Assembly: GCA_041395625.1 (NCBI GenBank)
Contig: JAWLAE010000001.1
Location: 1-64,000, forward strand
Direction of reading: 5' to 3'
DNA length: 64,000 bases
From: CADEED01 sp041395625
GTDB taxonomy: Bacteria; Pseudomonadota; Gammaproteobacteria; Steroidobacterales; Steroidobacteraceae
Made by a program: the position numbers and the translations under genes. The notes under the pieces are model-generated. The model was given only the letters and a program-made list of their open reading frames with translations. It did not search any database and was not told where the DNA came from. Positions 38,778 through 48,248 of this stretch are shown one piece after another (position 1 is the stretch's first letter; each line of letters opens with the position of its first letter).

Positions 38778-39086
38778 CTACTTGTGGGCCCGCGCTTTCT
38801 TGCCAGCGCGACCTCGCTTGCTGCGCGTGTTGCTCGTTGCCGGTTTGGTATCGCGCATCAGCAGGATGTCGTCCGTCAGGGCACGGGTCTGTCGGCAGGC
38901 CTCGATGAATTCGTCCATTAGCTCGCCATCCATCGGCACCTGGCCGGCCGCGGGCGCCCGCGCTTTGAGTGCGCGCCAGCTCTTGTGCAAACGCTTCAGA
39001 GTTTGCTCCATCGCATTGGTGACGTAACGAGTGTGGAAATCCCAGTCGCCACGTATTGCGCCGAGATCGACGGTCGGCTCTGTCAT
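38778..39086 (-). CDS. Small basic hypothetical protein
   Basis: A 102-residue protein, helical in the first two thirds (DWDFHTRYVTNAMEQTLKRLHKSWRAL, MDEFIEACRQTRALTDDILLM), with a Lys/Arg-rich tail (RSKRGRAGKKARAHK). AGGAG precedes ATG 39086. It lies 13 bp upstream of the cupin gene, so it is probably in one transcript with the cupin and isomerase-like genes. Not recognised. Confidence 0.6.
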   Translation of the reverse strand: MTEPTVDLGAIRGDWDFHTRYVTNAMEQTLKRLHKSWRALKARAPAAGQVPMDGELMDEFIEACRQTRALTDDILLMRDTKPATSNTRSKRGRAGKKARAHK

Positions 39087-39283
39087 TGTGTGTCACTCCT
39101 GCTTTCCGAAGGCGGGCCAAGCGCTGTTCGATTCGAGAATGCTACCTGGCAAATGTCCGGTCAACTCACGCGGCATTCTGGCCGCATAGCGGCCGTCGCG
39201 ACCCGGGCTTGCCACAGCGTTGACGATGCGCGCAGCATGTCAGCCTGTCTTCGATCGGCGATTTTCTTAAGGAGAGAGCTGCA

Positions 39284-39955
39284 ATGAAGTCTTGGCTCCT
39301 GGCTAGCTTGGGTATGTTGGTGATGGTTGCGGCAAATGCGGATTGTGTTGTCGGCAGCTGCATCGATGGCCATGGGGAGATGACCTATGAAGACGGTTCG
39401 CGCTATGCCGGAGAGTGGCAGGCCGGCAAGCGCCACGGTGAAGGTACGCTGACGCGAGCGAACGGCAGCAAGTTCTCGGGCCAGTGGCAACACGACGAGC
39501 GGCTCGGTCAAGCGGTTTATGAGTTCACCAATCGCGCGAAATACGCGATCGAATGGACCGGCAATCGACCGCAGAGCAACGGACCCTGGGCATGGTCGAT
39601 GGGCGGCAAGTATGTTGGCGGGCACGACAATCGCGAGCACGGCACCGGCACCGTGATCTACAACGATGGCGCTACCTACATCGGCGGCTACAATCACGGC
39701 AGCAAGCACGGCAACGGCGCAATTTTCTATCCGAGCGGTACGAAATACCAGGGCGAATGGCGCGACGGGAAGCCGGAAGGCCACGGCATCTGCGTGCTGC
39801 CGGACGGCGCAGTCTATGTTGGCGCCTGGCGCGACGGATTCCCGCACGGCCGCGGGCGACTGACACAGGCCGACTCCACCGTACTCGACGGTCGTTGGGA
39901 AAGCGGCCAGTTCGTGGCGCCGCAGTCGACCGCGAGTACAGCCACTAACGAATAA
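39284..39955 (+). CDS. Secreted MORN-repeat protein
   Basis: A 223-residue protein with a signal peptide (WLLASLGMLVMVAANA) followed by about six MORN repeats (YAGEWQAGKRHGEGT, YIGGYNHGSKHGNG, YQGEWRDGKPEGHG, YVGAWRDGFPHGRG). MORN repeats form beta-hairpin rods that mediate contacts with lipids or proteins. AAGGAG precedes the ATG. It ends one base before the IclR regulator gene and is probably in the same transcript. Confidence 0.85.
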   Translation: MKSWLLASLGMLVMVAANADCVVGSCIDGHGEMTYEDGSRYAGEWQAGKRHGEGTLTRANGSKFSGQWQHDERLGQAVYEFTNRAKYAIEWTGNRPQSNGPWAWSMGGKYVGGHDNREHGTGTVIYNDGATYIGGYNHGSKHGNGAIFYPSGTKYQGEWRDGKPEGHGICVLPDGAVYVGAWRDGFPHGRGRLTQADSTVLDGRWESGQFVAPQSTASTATNE

Positions 39956-39956
39956 C

Positions 39957-40727
39957 ATGCCTCGCTCGCTCAGTCGCGGACTCGAGATACTCGCATTTCT
40001 TAACAAAGTTGAGAGCGCCAGTATCCTCGAGGTGAGCAAAGCGCTCGCGATACCGCGCGCGACGCTCTACCGGATCCTCGAGACGCTCGTCAACGACGGC
40101 TATCTGGAGCAGCATCGCTCGGATCACCGCTTTCGCTTGACGCCCCGGGTGCGTGAGTTGAGCGAAGGCTTCTCGGATGCGCAGCTCCTGGCGAGCATAG
40201 CGCGGCCGTTTCTGTCGCTCGTCACGCAGAAGCTCAGTTGGCCGGTGTCGCTGGGTGCCTTGCATGGCCTCGACGTCGTCATTCGCGAGAATACCGACGA
40301 CCTGAGCCCGCTCGCGACAGACCGGTTCAATGTGGGTTATCGTATGCCGTTGCTAACGACTGCGACGGGCCTCTGCATACTGGCGCACATCGACATGGCG
40401 AGTCGCAACGCCATGCTGGCAGCGCTGGCGGAACGTGACGCGAAGGCCGCGCTGGGCAGCCGCGCTCGGGCCACTCTGGAGCAGAAGTTGGCGAGTGTGC
40501 GCAGTCAGGGTTTTGCCAGCTATGACCGGCTGCGACAAAGAACGGTCGCCACTTCGATTGCAGTGCCGATCATCGACTCCAGCGGCGACGTTCGGGCTGC
40601 CGTGACGCTCCGATATGCCAAAGATGCGGTCGCGCTAGCCACGGCGGTCAAAGAATATATACCGATATTGCGCGAAGCAGCGCGTCGGATTGCGACGCGG
40701 GTTCCCCCCGCGGCTCGCAGCGGTTAG
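39957..40727 (+). CDS. IclR-family transcriptional regulator (copy 1)
   Basis: A 256-residue regulator with an N-terminal winged helix (SLSRGLEILAFLNKVESASILEVSKAL, PRATLYRILETLVNDGYL) and a C-terminal effector-binding domain (GYRMPLLTTATGLCILAHID, SYDRLRQRTVATSIAVPII). It is paralogous to the regulator at 50417-51199. It lies just upstream of a TonB receptor whose promoter carries the shared inverted-repeat element. It probably controls the neighbouring catabolic genes in response to a small-molecule effector. Confidence 0.92.
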   Translation: MPRSLSRGLEILAFLNKVESASILEVSKALAIPRATLYRILETLVNDGYLEQHRSDHRFRLTPRVRELSEGFSDAQLLASIARPFLSLVTQKLSWPVSLGALHGLDVVIRENTDDLSPLATDRFNVGYRMPLLTTATGLCILAHIDMASRNAMLAALAERDAKAALGSRARATLEQKLASVRSQGFASYDRLRQRTVATSIAVPIIDSSGDVRAAVTLRYAKDAVALATAVKEYIPILREAARRIATRVPPAARSG

Positions 40728-40779
40728 GAGCAAAATTTACTCGTCGCCCTGAGTGTCATGCTTCGGCTGACCGGCAGAC

Positions 40780-40840
40780 GTCTCATTATTGATACATGCA
40801 GGCCGAAGTTGTTGTCCTGTGCCCGCTGCGCGAATAGGTT
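40780..40840 (+). promoter_or_regulatory. Inverted-repeat operator plus promoter upstream of the first TonB receptor
   Basis: GTCTCA-TTAT-TGATAC (40780-40795) lies 16 bases before a -35 box TTGTCC (40812-40817), then 17 bases, then TAGGTT (40835-40840). The same operator-to-promoter geometry recurs at 46632 and 51259, which suggests binding by one of the IclR regulators. Confidence 0.6.
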
Positions 40841-40950
40841 CGGCAAACGCCGTGCCGGAAAAGCGGACCGAGGTTGGGAGGGGGTCGCCAACCGGTTTGT
40901 TGAGAATTCCGCGCAGCGTCGATAACTAAATTCTTGGGGGTCTCTCTGTC

Positions 40951-43389
40951 ATGAATACTGCGCGACGTTCCGGCCTGCGGGCCCTGCTTTCGATCATAGG
41001 TTTGATGGTGTGCCTGCCAGAAGCGTTTGCGCAGCAAGCGCAGTCGGGGGCGCTCCGTAGCCCGGTGCTTGAGGAAGTCACGGTGACGGCCCGCAAGCGC
41101 GACGAGTCCTTGCTGGACGTGCCGCTCACGATCTCGGTGCTGACGGCAGAAGATATCGATGCGAAGGCAATCGAGGACCTTCGCGATATCGTCGACTACA
41201 CGCCAGGTTTCTACTACGGGGGCCCTTCGGGCGGCAGCAATGACCGCTCGTCGCGTCGCCTGATCATGCGTGGCATGCAGGTGAACACGGATGTACAGAC
41301 GCGGCAGGGCGCGATGGTGTTCATCGACGGCGCTCCGGTTCTGGGAGCCGAGATCGGTGCCACCGAGAATGCCGCGCGCGTCGAAACGGTCAAGGGTCCG
41401 CAAGCAGCGTACTTCGGCCGTTCGACCTTTGGCGGTGCGATCAACATCATCACGCGCAATCCATCGATGGACAGCTGGAACGCAAAGCTGAATGTGGGCG
41501 CCGGTAGTTACAATGCGCTGGACTACGGTGTACAGGCAGAAGGGCCGATCATTGCCGACAAATTGGCCGTGCGCTTCAATGCCAGCTCGCGCAGTACGGA
41601 TGGGCACTACGTGAATGCGGCCAATGGCGATCGCTTGGGCGATCGCAAAACCGACGATCTGGCTCTGACGCTCATGGCCAAACCGCTGGAGAATCTCACG
41701 GCTAAACTTCGACTGCACTACTGGGAGGACGACGACGGCCCGAGTGCGAGTCTCGGCTATGGTCGAACCAATGGTGAGGACGTGTTCAACTGCAATCTCG
41801 GCGGGACTGCGCTGCCGATTGCCAATGGTAACAACTGGGTTTGTGGGGTACCTCGTTTCCCGAACCTGAACGAAATAAATGTCGACACCACCATGACCGC
41901 AGACTTCGCCAGCATTTTGGCGGGAGACCCGGCTTTGTGCCCGGGCTGCGGCTTGCTGTTGGGGCGTAATTTCCTCACCAAATTTGGTCTACGGCGCGAG
42001 GCTTACGAAGGCACGCTGGTGCTCGACTATGAATTTGCCAACGACTGGACCCTGACATCGATCACCGCGACGCATAGTAACAAAATGGCACGCATCGAGG
42101 ATCTGGATCGCAAGGCGACAGCACAACTGGGTACGGCGTTCGACACCAAGTTCCTGACGCATCGCGATTTGAGCGACTTCAGCCAGGAAATCCGTTTGGC
42201 ATCCAGTGCGCAGCAGCGGCTGAAATGGCTCATCGGCGCTAGCTACAGCGACATCGAACAGCTTAGTCTCGGTGTAACCCGTAACAACCAAGGCGTCTGG
42301 TCATCCGGCATCTCGGGCACCACCTTGAACAAGGTGGAGACGATTGGGATCTTCGGATCGCTCACCTACGACTTCACAGATCGACTCAATGTGAGTCTAG
42401 AGGCGCGTCGTCAGGACGACAAGGTGACAGACGGCTCAAGAGGCTTTACGCGCCTGGACGGTGGGACCGTGCCGGCAGGTCAAACCCTGAGCGGTACGTT
42501 CAGTAGCTTCACGCCGCGATTGATCGTCGATTTCAAGCCGACTACGAATACGACGATCTATGGAATTTATGCCCAGGGTACACGGCCCGGCGAGTTCAAT
42601 GCACAGCTGATCAGCCCGTTGATCAATGCGACGGTTCTAGCCTGTATCGGCGCCAGTATTTACGCCGGAATTGAGATACCTGAGGAGGAACTGGATAACT
42701 ATGAACTGGGCGTCAAAGGCCGCTTTTGGGATGGCCGGCTGACGATGACCGCAGCGGCTTACTACGCCGAATGGCGCAAGCAGCACAACCGCGGACAGAC
42801 AATTTGCCCGGATGCCAACGGTGTAACGCGAACTTTTCAGTCTACGGGCCTGGGCGGTGCGACCGACCTGCAGGGCGTCGAGCTGGAGTTCGAAATTGCA
42901 GCGACCGACGAACTGCGCATCTCTGGCACCTATGCGTATAACAAGACCGACATCCTCTCTCGCGACTGCTCGGACTGTCTCGTCATACTTGGCGAGCGTG
43001 AAATCGCCGGCTTGCACAAGGAGTTCTCCCGCACACCCAAGGTCAGCGGTACGTTGTCCGCTGCCTACAATCATCGCGTCAGTGATCGCGCCAGTTGGTT
43101 CTCACGACTAGACTATGTGTATACCGGCAGTCAGTATGCGACGGAAGCGAACATCGCCGAGACCGGCACCGCCAACCGCGTAAATCTGCGATTCGGTGTG
43201 AGTCTCGATGGCGGACTGCGCATCGAGGCCTATGGCACAAATATTTTCAATGATCGCACGTTCGACGGCTATCAGCGATTCGATGACCAGGCGTTCCGCG
43301 GGTTTCACATGCTGACCGCCGGGCTGCCCAATAAGACAACTTACGGTATCCGGGCGTCATACTCGTTTGGAATCGGCGACGGTCGTTAG
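40951..43389 (+). CDS. TonB-dependent outer-membrane receptor (copy 1)
   Basis: An 812-residue receptor. Signal peptide (SIIGLMVCLPEAFAQ), TonB-box-like EEVTVTARKRDESLLDVP, plug domain (RLIMRGMQVNTDVQ, VFIDGAPVLG, RVETVKGPQAAYFGRSTFGGAINIIT) and a 22-stranded barrel ending in a C-terminal aromatic-rich strand (YGIRASYSFGIGDGR). Extracellular loops contain Cys pairs (CPGCG, CSDC). It is strongly similar along its length to the receptor at 51407-53788. It probably imports the cluster substrate. The substrate cannot be read from the sequence. Confidence 0.95.
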   Translation: MNTARRSGLRALLSIIGLMVCLPEAFAQQAQSGALRSPVLEEVTVTARKRDESLLDVPLTISVLTAEDIDAKAIEDLRDIVDYTPGFYYGGPSGGSNDRSSRRLIMRGMQVNTDVQTRQGAMVFIDGAPVLGAEIGATENAARVETVKGPQAAYFGRSTFGGAINIITRNPSMDSWNAKLNVGAGSYNALDYGVQAEGPIIADKLAVRFNASSRSTDGHYVNAANGDRLGDRKTDDLALTLMAKPLENLTAKLRLHYWEDDDGPSASLGYGRTNGEDVFNCNLGGTALPIANGNNWVCGVPRFPNLNEINVDTTMTADFASILAGDPALCPGCGLLLGRNFLTKFGLRREAYEGTLVLDYEFANDWTLTSITATHSNKMARIEDLDRKATAQLGTAFDTKFLTHRDLSDFSQEIRLASSAQQRLKWLIGASYSDIEQLSLGVTRNNQGVWSSGISGTTLNKVETIGIFGSLTYDFTDRLNVSLEARRQDDKVTDGSRGFTRLDGGTVPAGQTLSGTFSSFTPRLIVDFKPTTNTTIYGIYAQGTRPGEFNAQLISPLINATVLACIGASIYAGIEIPEEELDNYELGVKGRFWDGRLTMTAAAYYAEWRKQHNRGQTICPDANGVTRTFQSTGLGGATDLQGVELEFEIAATDELRISGTYAYNKTDILSRDCSDCLVILGEREIAGLHKEFSRTPKVSGTLSAAYNHRVSDRASWFSRLDYVYTGSQYATEANIAETGTANRVNLRFGVSLDGGLRIEAYGTNIFNDRTFDGYQRFDDQAFRGFHMLTAGLPNKTTYGIRASYSFGIGDGR

Positions 43390-43413
43390 CGTGACGCTCA
43401 AAGGAGCAAATCT

Positions 43414-45381
43414 ATGACTATCGGATCGAAATGCGTCGCCGTTTCACTGCTGCTGCTCAACGCTTCGCCGGCATCGCCGGCGCTGGCCGCACAGCTGCCA
43501 GGATACGGAGCGCTGTCGGGCAAGGTCAGCGGCGCGACGGCGGATGTCCTGCCTGTCGTTTACGCCTATAACGTCGACAAGAACGTTGCGTACACCGTAT
43601 TCGTAGTCAATGGCAGGTACCGCGCGGTAGACCTGATCCCCGGTGCCTACCGTGTCACCGTGCGGCCGGCGGTCGACCAGTTGGAAGGTTTCACTCCACA
43701 GACTGTCGAGCTCAATATCAAGGCCGACACCAGCGAATCTGCTAACTTCGCGTTGCGGGACGTCGGACCGGTACCTAACTACGTCGGTGGCATGCCGTAT
43801 GAGGTTTGCTCGCGCGAGAACTCGGACTGCGGCGCAAAGATTCAGCCCTATGAAGTTGTCTATCCACCCGGGCCGGGTCGCGACATCATCGAGCGCACCT
43901 GTCTGGGTTGTCACCCCGTGCAGTTCCTGCCCTATAACCGCGTACGCGGCTATCCCGGCGGACGCGCGCCGCTCGACAAGGACGGCTGGGCGATCACGGT
44001 GGATCGGATGCACAAGCGGGATCCGAAGGCCAAGGTCGGTCGTGCCTCTTACTTCGATGAGAAACTGTTGCCGCCGACGGATCGCGAGGTGGTCATCGAC
44101 TACCTCGCCACTAACTTCGGCGCCGCGTCCGAACCGCGCGTCGTGCAGCTGAACAGCGAAGCACAGCTTGATCTGAAGGCGCTCGAGAAGGCGATGTTCG
44201 TCGAGTACATTTACAAGGAAGACCCGAAGAAGTACCCCACTTGGCCGTGGTCGCACAACATCACTTTCGATGCCGATGGCAATGTGTGGAACGCCTACAC
44301 GGCCTGTTGCATCGTGCGCACGGATCCGCGCACTGGCGAAGCGAAAGCCTTCGAAGACAACGGCGGCGGCAGCAGCCTGGTCGTCGATCAATCCGACGGC
44401 ACGGTCTGGTACTCAGGCGACATTACCCGCGTCAATGGCGGCGGCAGTACGCCCGGTTCGCCCATGAGTACGGTCAAGCGCCTCGATCCCACCACTGGGT
44501 TGGTCGATAAGTGGTTGGGCCCTCCAAGCAACACTCAGATCTTTGATACCAAGGGCAATCTCTGGATGTCCTCCAATGGACTGACGAAATGGGATCGCAA
44601 GACCAATTCGTTGATGCGTTGGGACGTGCCGGTCGTGCGCAGCGGTCCGTATGGGATCATCGTCGACTACGACGACAAAGTGTGGTTCGCAGAACACTAT
44701 GCCAGTGGCGTCACGCGCTTCGATCCGGAGACTGAGGAGTTTACGTTCTTCAGACTGACTGATGAGTCGCCGGTCAATATGCGCCGCCCCGGCCTCGACT
44801 CGCAGAACAGGATCTGGTTGGGAAGCTGGGCAAGCCCGAATCGCGAGGTGGACGGTCGAAACAAGGGAGGATCGATCTTTCGCCTCGATCCCAAGACCGG
44901 TGCGGTGATGGAGCGCAACCTCGGAATCGAGCATTCATCGCCGTACAAGGCTGACGCAGACCCGGACGACAACATCTGGGTCGCGACAGACAACTACCTC
45001 TCGAAGTATGAGCAGAAGGCGGACAAGTTCACGCACTATCCGATACCCACTCGTTCCGACACGCTGAAGACCACCATTACGCGTGATGGCGCGGTGTGGT
45101 TCATGTATCGCAATGCCGGCAAGTTCGCCGGCTACGGCGCGACCTCGGTGGTGCTCTACCCCGACAAGGACAAGATCCCGACGCTGGCCGCCTACCACCA
45201 TGAGAACAGCGTCAACTATCGTTCGAGCAAATATAAAGGGCCCAAGGCGCCCAAAGTGACCGGCCGGCCGCAATTCAATCTCGGCTCACAGAACGCCGAG
45301 GAGTACGAAGAGTGGGCCATTGCGAACGGGTTGCCGGGACCGGCCGCGGACAAGCCTGCTACCGATGGTGACCGCTACTAG
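43414..45381 (+). CDS. Secreted haem-c / Vgb-like propeller protein (copy 1)
   Basis: A 655-residue protein. Signal peptide; a carboxypeptidase-regulatory-like beta sandwich (about 30-115: GKVSG, AYNVDKNVAY, YRVTVRP); a haem-c motif CLGCH at 163-167 with a possible Met ligand in DRMHKRDP. From about residue 250 it has a beta-propeller of repeats such as FDADGNVWNAYT, FDTKGNLWMSS, DYDDKVWFAEH and SQNRIWLGSW, typical of the streptogramin-lyase (Vgb) family. It probably works in the periplasm as a haem-containing enzyme. The reaction is unknown. It starts 24 bp after the TonB receptor. Confidence 0.85.
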   Translation: MTIGSKCVAVSLLLLNASPASPALAAQLPGYGALSGKVSGATADVLPVVYAYNVDKNVAYTVFVVNGRYRAVDLIPGAYRVTVRPAVDQLEGFTPQTVELNIKADTSESANFALRDVGPVPNYVGGMPYEVCSRENSDCGAKIQPYEVVYPPGPGRDIIERTCLGCHPVQFLPYNRVRGYPGGRAPLDKDGWAITVDRMHKRDPKAKVGRASYFDEKLLPPTDREVVIDYLATNFGAASEPRVVQLNSEAQLDLKALEKAMFVEYIYKEDPKKYPTWPWSHNITFDADGNVWNAYTACCIVRTDPRTGEAKAFEDNGGGSSLVVDQSDGTVWYSGDITRVNGGGSTPGSPMSTVKRLDPTTGLVDKWLGPPSNTQIFDTKGNLWMSSNGLTKWDRKTNSLMRWDVPVVRSGPYGIIVDYDDKVWFAEHYASGVTRFDPETEEFTFFRLTDESPVNMRRPGLDSQNRIWLGSWASPNREVDGRNKGGSIFRLDPKTGAVMERNLGIEHSSPYKADADPDDNIWVATDNYLSKYEQKADKFTHYPIPTRSDTLKTTITRDGAVWFMYRNAGKFAGYGATSVVLYPDKDKIPTLAAYHHENSVNYRSSKYKGPKAPKVTGRPQFNLGSQNAEEYEEWAIANGLPGPAADKPATDGDRY

Positions 45382-45397
45382 TGTTTAGTGATTTTCT

Positions 45398-46570
45398 TCA
45401 CACGTCGACAGTAGCTGGGTTGTAGGCCCAGATCCCCAGGCTTTCCGCGGTGACGTGGGGCGGCGCAGGTGCGTCGATCGCGTGGTCGGCGTGATAGGCG
45501 AGCGCGGTTTCGCACGACTTGAGCATCACCCATGTCGCCCGCGCCACTCGAGCGGTCTCGTATCGCCGCAGTGCCTCATCAATGGAACGTGCGTCGGCCA
45601 GCACACGCGCCAGCACGATGCCGTCCTCGATTGCCATGCCCGCGCCCTGCCCTAGGAACGGCAGCATCGGGTGCGCCGCATCGCCCATCAGCGTTGTGCG
45701 TCCACGAGACCATTCTGTTAGCGGCTCGCGGTCGAATAGTGCCCATTTGAACAGCGTTTCGGGCGGTGCGCTGCCGATGATCGTTCGGACACGTTCGTGC
45801 CAACCGGCGTATTCGTGCAGAACTTCCTCGACCGTAGCCGGAATCGACCAGCCTTCTTGGTTCCAGCCCCTCCGCTGCGCAAGTGCCACGAAGTTCACCG
45901 TCTGGCCGCCCCTTATGAGGTACCACGCGAAGCTGCGATCCGGTCCGGTCGACAGACAGGAAGGCGGATCAATGAGTTCAGCGGGGAGGCGCTCGATGGG
46001 CACCAAACCACGAAACGCGATGTAGCCAGTGAAGCGCGGTTGATCTGCGCCGAACAGCGCTGATCGCACGGCAGAGCGCAAGCCATCCGCGCCGATCACC
46101 AGGTCTGCCGTTATGGGCGGGCTGGCGGCGAACTCGATCTGTACGGCGGATCCGGATTGTTGCAGACCGTTGAAATCGGCGTTCAGCGTGATGGCCTCAG
46201 GATCGGCGTTGAGCACCGCGCGCACGAGGGCGCCGTGCAGATCGGCGCGGTGCACGTGACAGTAGGGCGCACCAAACTTCGCCAGCATTTCCGCGCCGCG
46301 CGCCAGGGAAACTTTCAGTTCGCCTGTGCGCCAATTGCGCACGCCGGCGCGTTCCGGTTGCATGGCGCAGGTTTCGAGCAGATTCCCGAGGCCGATGGAA
46401 CGTAACGCGTGAGTCGCGTTGGGGGCCAGCGTGAGTCCCGCACCCACTTCGCCGATCTGCGGCATCCGGTCGAAGAGTTTCGGTCGAAAGCCAGCGCGTT
46501 GCAGCGCGCGCGCCGCCACCAGACCAGCGATCCCCGCTCCAACGATTGCAATTCTGGTCTGTTCCATCAT
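45398..46570 (-). CDS. FAD-dependent aromatic monooxygenase (salicylate-hydroxylase-like)
   Basis: A 390-residue group A flavoprotein monooxygenase. It has an N-terminal GxGxxG FAD motif (AIVGAGIAGLVAARALQRAG), the DG motif (VIGADGLRSAVRSALF) and the GD motif (LMGDAAHPMLPFLGQGAGMAIEDG). Such enzymes use NAD(P)H and O2 to hydroxylate activated rings. I chose ATG 46570; ATG 46567 is equivalent. It is divergent from the NAD(P)-binding protein gene, and the shared operator lies between them. It is convergent with the propeller gene. Confidence 0.9.
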   Translation of the reverse strand: MMEQTRIAIVGAGIAGLVAARALQRAGFRPKLFDRMPQIGEVGAGLTLAPNATHALRSIGLGNLLETCAMQPERAGVRNWRTGELKVSLARGAEMLAKFGAPYCHVHRADLHGALVRAVLNADPEAITLNADFNGLQQSGSAVQIEFAASPPITADLVIGADGLRSAVRSALFGADQPRFTGYIAFRGLVPIERLPAELIDPPSCLSTGPDRSFAWYLIRGGQTVNFVALAQRRGWNQEGWSIPATVEEVLHEYAGWHERVRTIIGSAPPETLFKWALFDREPLTEWSRGRTTLMGDAAHPMLPFLGQGAGMAIEDGIVLARVLADARSIDEALRRYETARVARATWVMLKSCETALAYHADHAIDAPAPPHVTAESLGIWAYNPATVDV

Positions 46571-46631
46571 GCGGCAGGAAACCACGGCCAAAGCTCCGGC
46601 TTCAAGGTTCCAACCAACCGGCGCTGACGGC

Positions 46632-46691
46632 GTCTCATTTTTGAGACTAGTACGCAATAACCTTGTTGCGTTCGCAGTGCGGCGCTAGCTT
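46632..46691 (+). promoter_or_regulatory. Perfect inverted-repeat operator plus promoter between the monooxygenase and NAD(P)-binding genes
   Basis: GTCTCA-TTTT-TGAGAC (46632-46647) is perfect. After 15 bases comes TTGTTG (46663-46668), then 17 bases, then TAGCTT (46686-46691). GCGCTAGCTTG around the -10 is identical to that at 51311-51321. The -10 ends only 8 bases before the ATG at 46700. Confidence 0.68.
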
Positions 46692-46699
46692 GGCGACCG

Positions 46700-47452
46700 A
46701 TGCGACGGTACAGAAATGCAGGCCCCCAGATTAGGTGGAAACGCGGCGCTGTAATGCTCGCGCTGTTGGTTGCCACGCTACAGGCGCCTGTTGTGCGAGC
46801 GGACGGCGTGCTCGTATTTGGCGGCACGGGTCGTCTTGGCAGCGAGATCGTCGGCGCGCTATTGGTGGCCGATGAACGGGTCACGGTGTTCGTCCGCCCG
46901 GAGTCGGATCGTCGCCGCCTGCAGGGCAAGGACGTACGGTACGTTGTGGGTGATCTTCTCGACGCGGCCAGTGTCACGGCCGCGTTTCGCGCGGTGCGAC
47001 CGCGCGTCGCAATTGATGCTTCGGCGCTCTATGACCGGAAGCATGAACCGGCGATTCGCAATATCGTGGCCGGTGCACTGGCAAACGGCAGCGCACAAGT
47101 CATCCATCACGGTTCAGTCGGTGCCGGCGACAACATGAAGCTCTTTCCCGCCATCGATTTTACGGAGCTGGCGGCGATTCTGCACGACAAAGGTCGCGCC
47201 GAGGAGCTGTTGATTGGTAGCGGCCTGAACTACACGATCATCCGCAACGGCATGCTCGAGAATGATGACGCCAAGTCCACGGGACAAGCGCGGCTCACAG
47301 AGGATCTGTCCGCGCTCGGACGGATAACTCGGCGCGACTTGGCGGCACTTACATTGCAATGTGTCGATTCCCCGCGATGCAGGAATCGAGTATTGCATGC
47401 ACTCGACGACCACCTTGATTCCGGCAAACGTGATGCGACGCGGCTACGCTGA
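46700..47452 (+). CDS. NmrA/SDR-like NAD(P)-binding protein with signal-like N-terminus
   Basis: A 250-residue Rossmann-fold protein. The dinucleotide motif VFGGTGRLGSEIVGALL starts near residue 38, with VTVFVRPESDRRRL, YVVGDLLDAASV and YTIIRNGMLEN, as in NmrA-like atypical SDRs. The first 35 residues (basic, then AVMLALLVATLQAPVVRA) look like an export signal, which is odd for an NAD(P)-binding fold. If translation begins at ATG 46754 the hydrophobic part remains. The promoter -10 is 8 bases from ATG 46700, so the mRNA would be nearly leaderless. Confidence 0.78.
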   Translation: MRRYRNAGPQIRWKRGAVMLALLVATLQAPVVRADGVLVFGGTGRLGSEIVGALLVADERVTVFVRPESDRRRLQGKDVRYVVGDLLDAASVTAAFRAVRPRVAIDASALYDRKHEPAIRNIVAGALANGSAQVIHHGSVGAGDNMKLFPAIDFTELAAILHDKGRAEELLIGSGLNYTIIRNGMLENDDAKSTGQARLTEDLSALGRITRRDLAALTLQCVDSPRCRNRVLHALDDHLDSGKRDATRLR

Positions 47453-48218
47453 TACACGGGCGGGGCAGATTCACTACTACGCCGCCGGTCGGTCGGGGCC
47501 TTTGCTTTTCCTGTTGCATGAAACAGCACTCTCTGGCAGTGAGTTCGAGCGAGTGCTACCTATTCTCGGAACGAGATGTCGAGCCGTGGCGCTCGATACA
47601 CCAGGCTACGGTATGTCGGACGCGCCGGACGCACCGCTCGCTATCGCGGACCTCGCCGCCTGCCTGCATGCTGCGATTCAGACGTTCGGCAATGGCCCCT
47701 GCATTCTAGCCGGCGTTCATACTGGCAGTTCGCTCGCTCTCGAGCTCGCGACGGGGTTGCTACAAGATCGTGTGTCCCGCCTAATCATGTCGGGACTGGC
47801 CCTGTTGAGCGCAGAAGAAGTGGCTGCGTTCCGCAGTATTATCGCCACGCCAGCGTTGGATAGCGAAGGGAATTTCCTCCTGGAGGAGTGGCGCAAACGG
47901 CGGGAGCGGTGGGGCGAGCATGCGACGCTGGCGGACGTCCTGTGGGGCACAGTGGAGCAGATGCGCGTTTATGACCGATTCAACTGGGCCCTTGAGGCGG
48001 TGTTCGAGCACGATGCGAGAGCCTGTCTCGAACGTCTCTCCTGTCCCAGCCTGTTCCTGGTCGGTGAAGAGGACAGCTTGGTGGAATGCGACCGCCGCGC
48101 CGCGCCGCTGGTCGCCGATGCGCGACTCATCGTTCTGCCGGATTTGGGCGGCAGGCTGCCGTATCTCGCGCCGCAATTGTACGCCGACCAACTGTTCAGT
48201 TTTCTGGGCCTTGGCTAG
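47433..48218 (+). CDS. Alpha/beta-hydrolase-fold protein lacking the catalytic Ser (copy 1)
   Basis: A 261-residue alpha/beta-hydrolase fold with LLFLLHETALSG and LDTPGYGMSDAPDAPL. The nucleophile elbow reads LAGVHTGSSLALEL, with His where Ser/Asp/Cys is expected, and the usual GH near the C-terminus reads LPDLGGRLPYL. Only the acid position (VGEEDSLV) looks normal. It may be a non-hydrolytic member (lyase, isomerase, cofactor-free oxygenase) or a binding protein. ATG 47433 overlaps the previous gene by 20 bp. It is a paralogue of 49608-50393. Confidence 0.8.
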   Translation: MRRGYADTRAGQIHYYAAGRSGPLLFLLHETALSGSEFERVLPILGTRCRAVALDTPGYGMSDAPDAPLAIADLAACLHAAIQTFGNGPCILAGVHTGSSLALELATGLLQDRVSRLIMSGLALLSAEEVAAFRSIIATPALDSEGNFLLEEWRKRRERWGEHATLADVLWGTVEQMRVYDRFNWALEAVFEHDARACLERLSCPSLFLVGEEDSLVECDRRAAPLVADARLIVLPDLGGRLPYLAPQLYADQLFSFLGLG

Positions 48219-48248
48219 GCCCGTGTTGATACTCACGGGGCTCCATTC

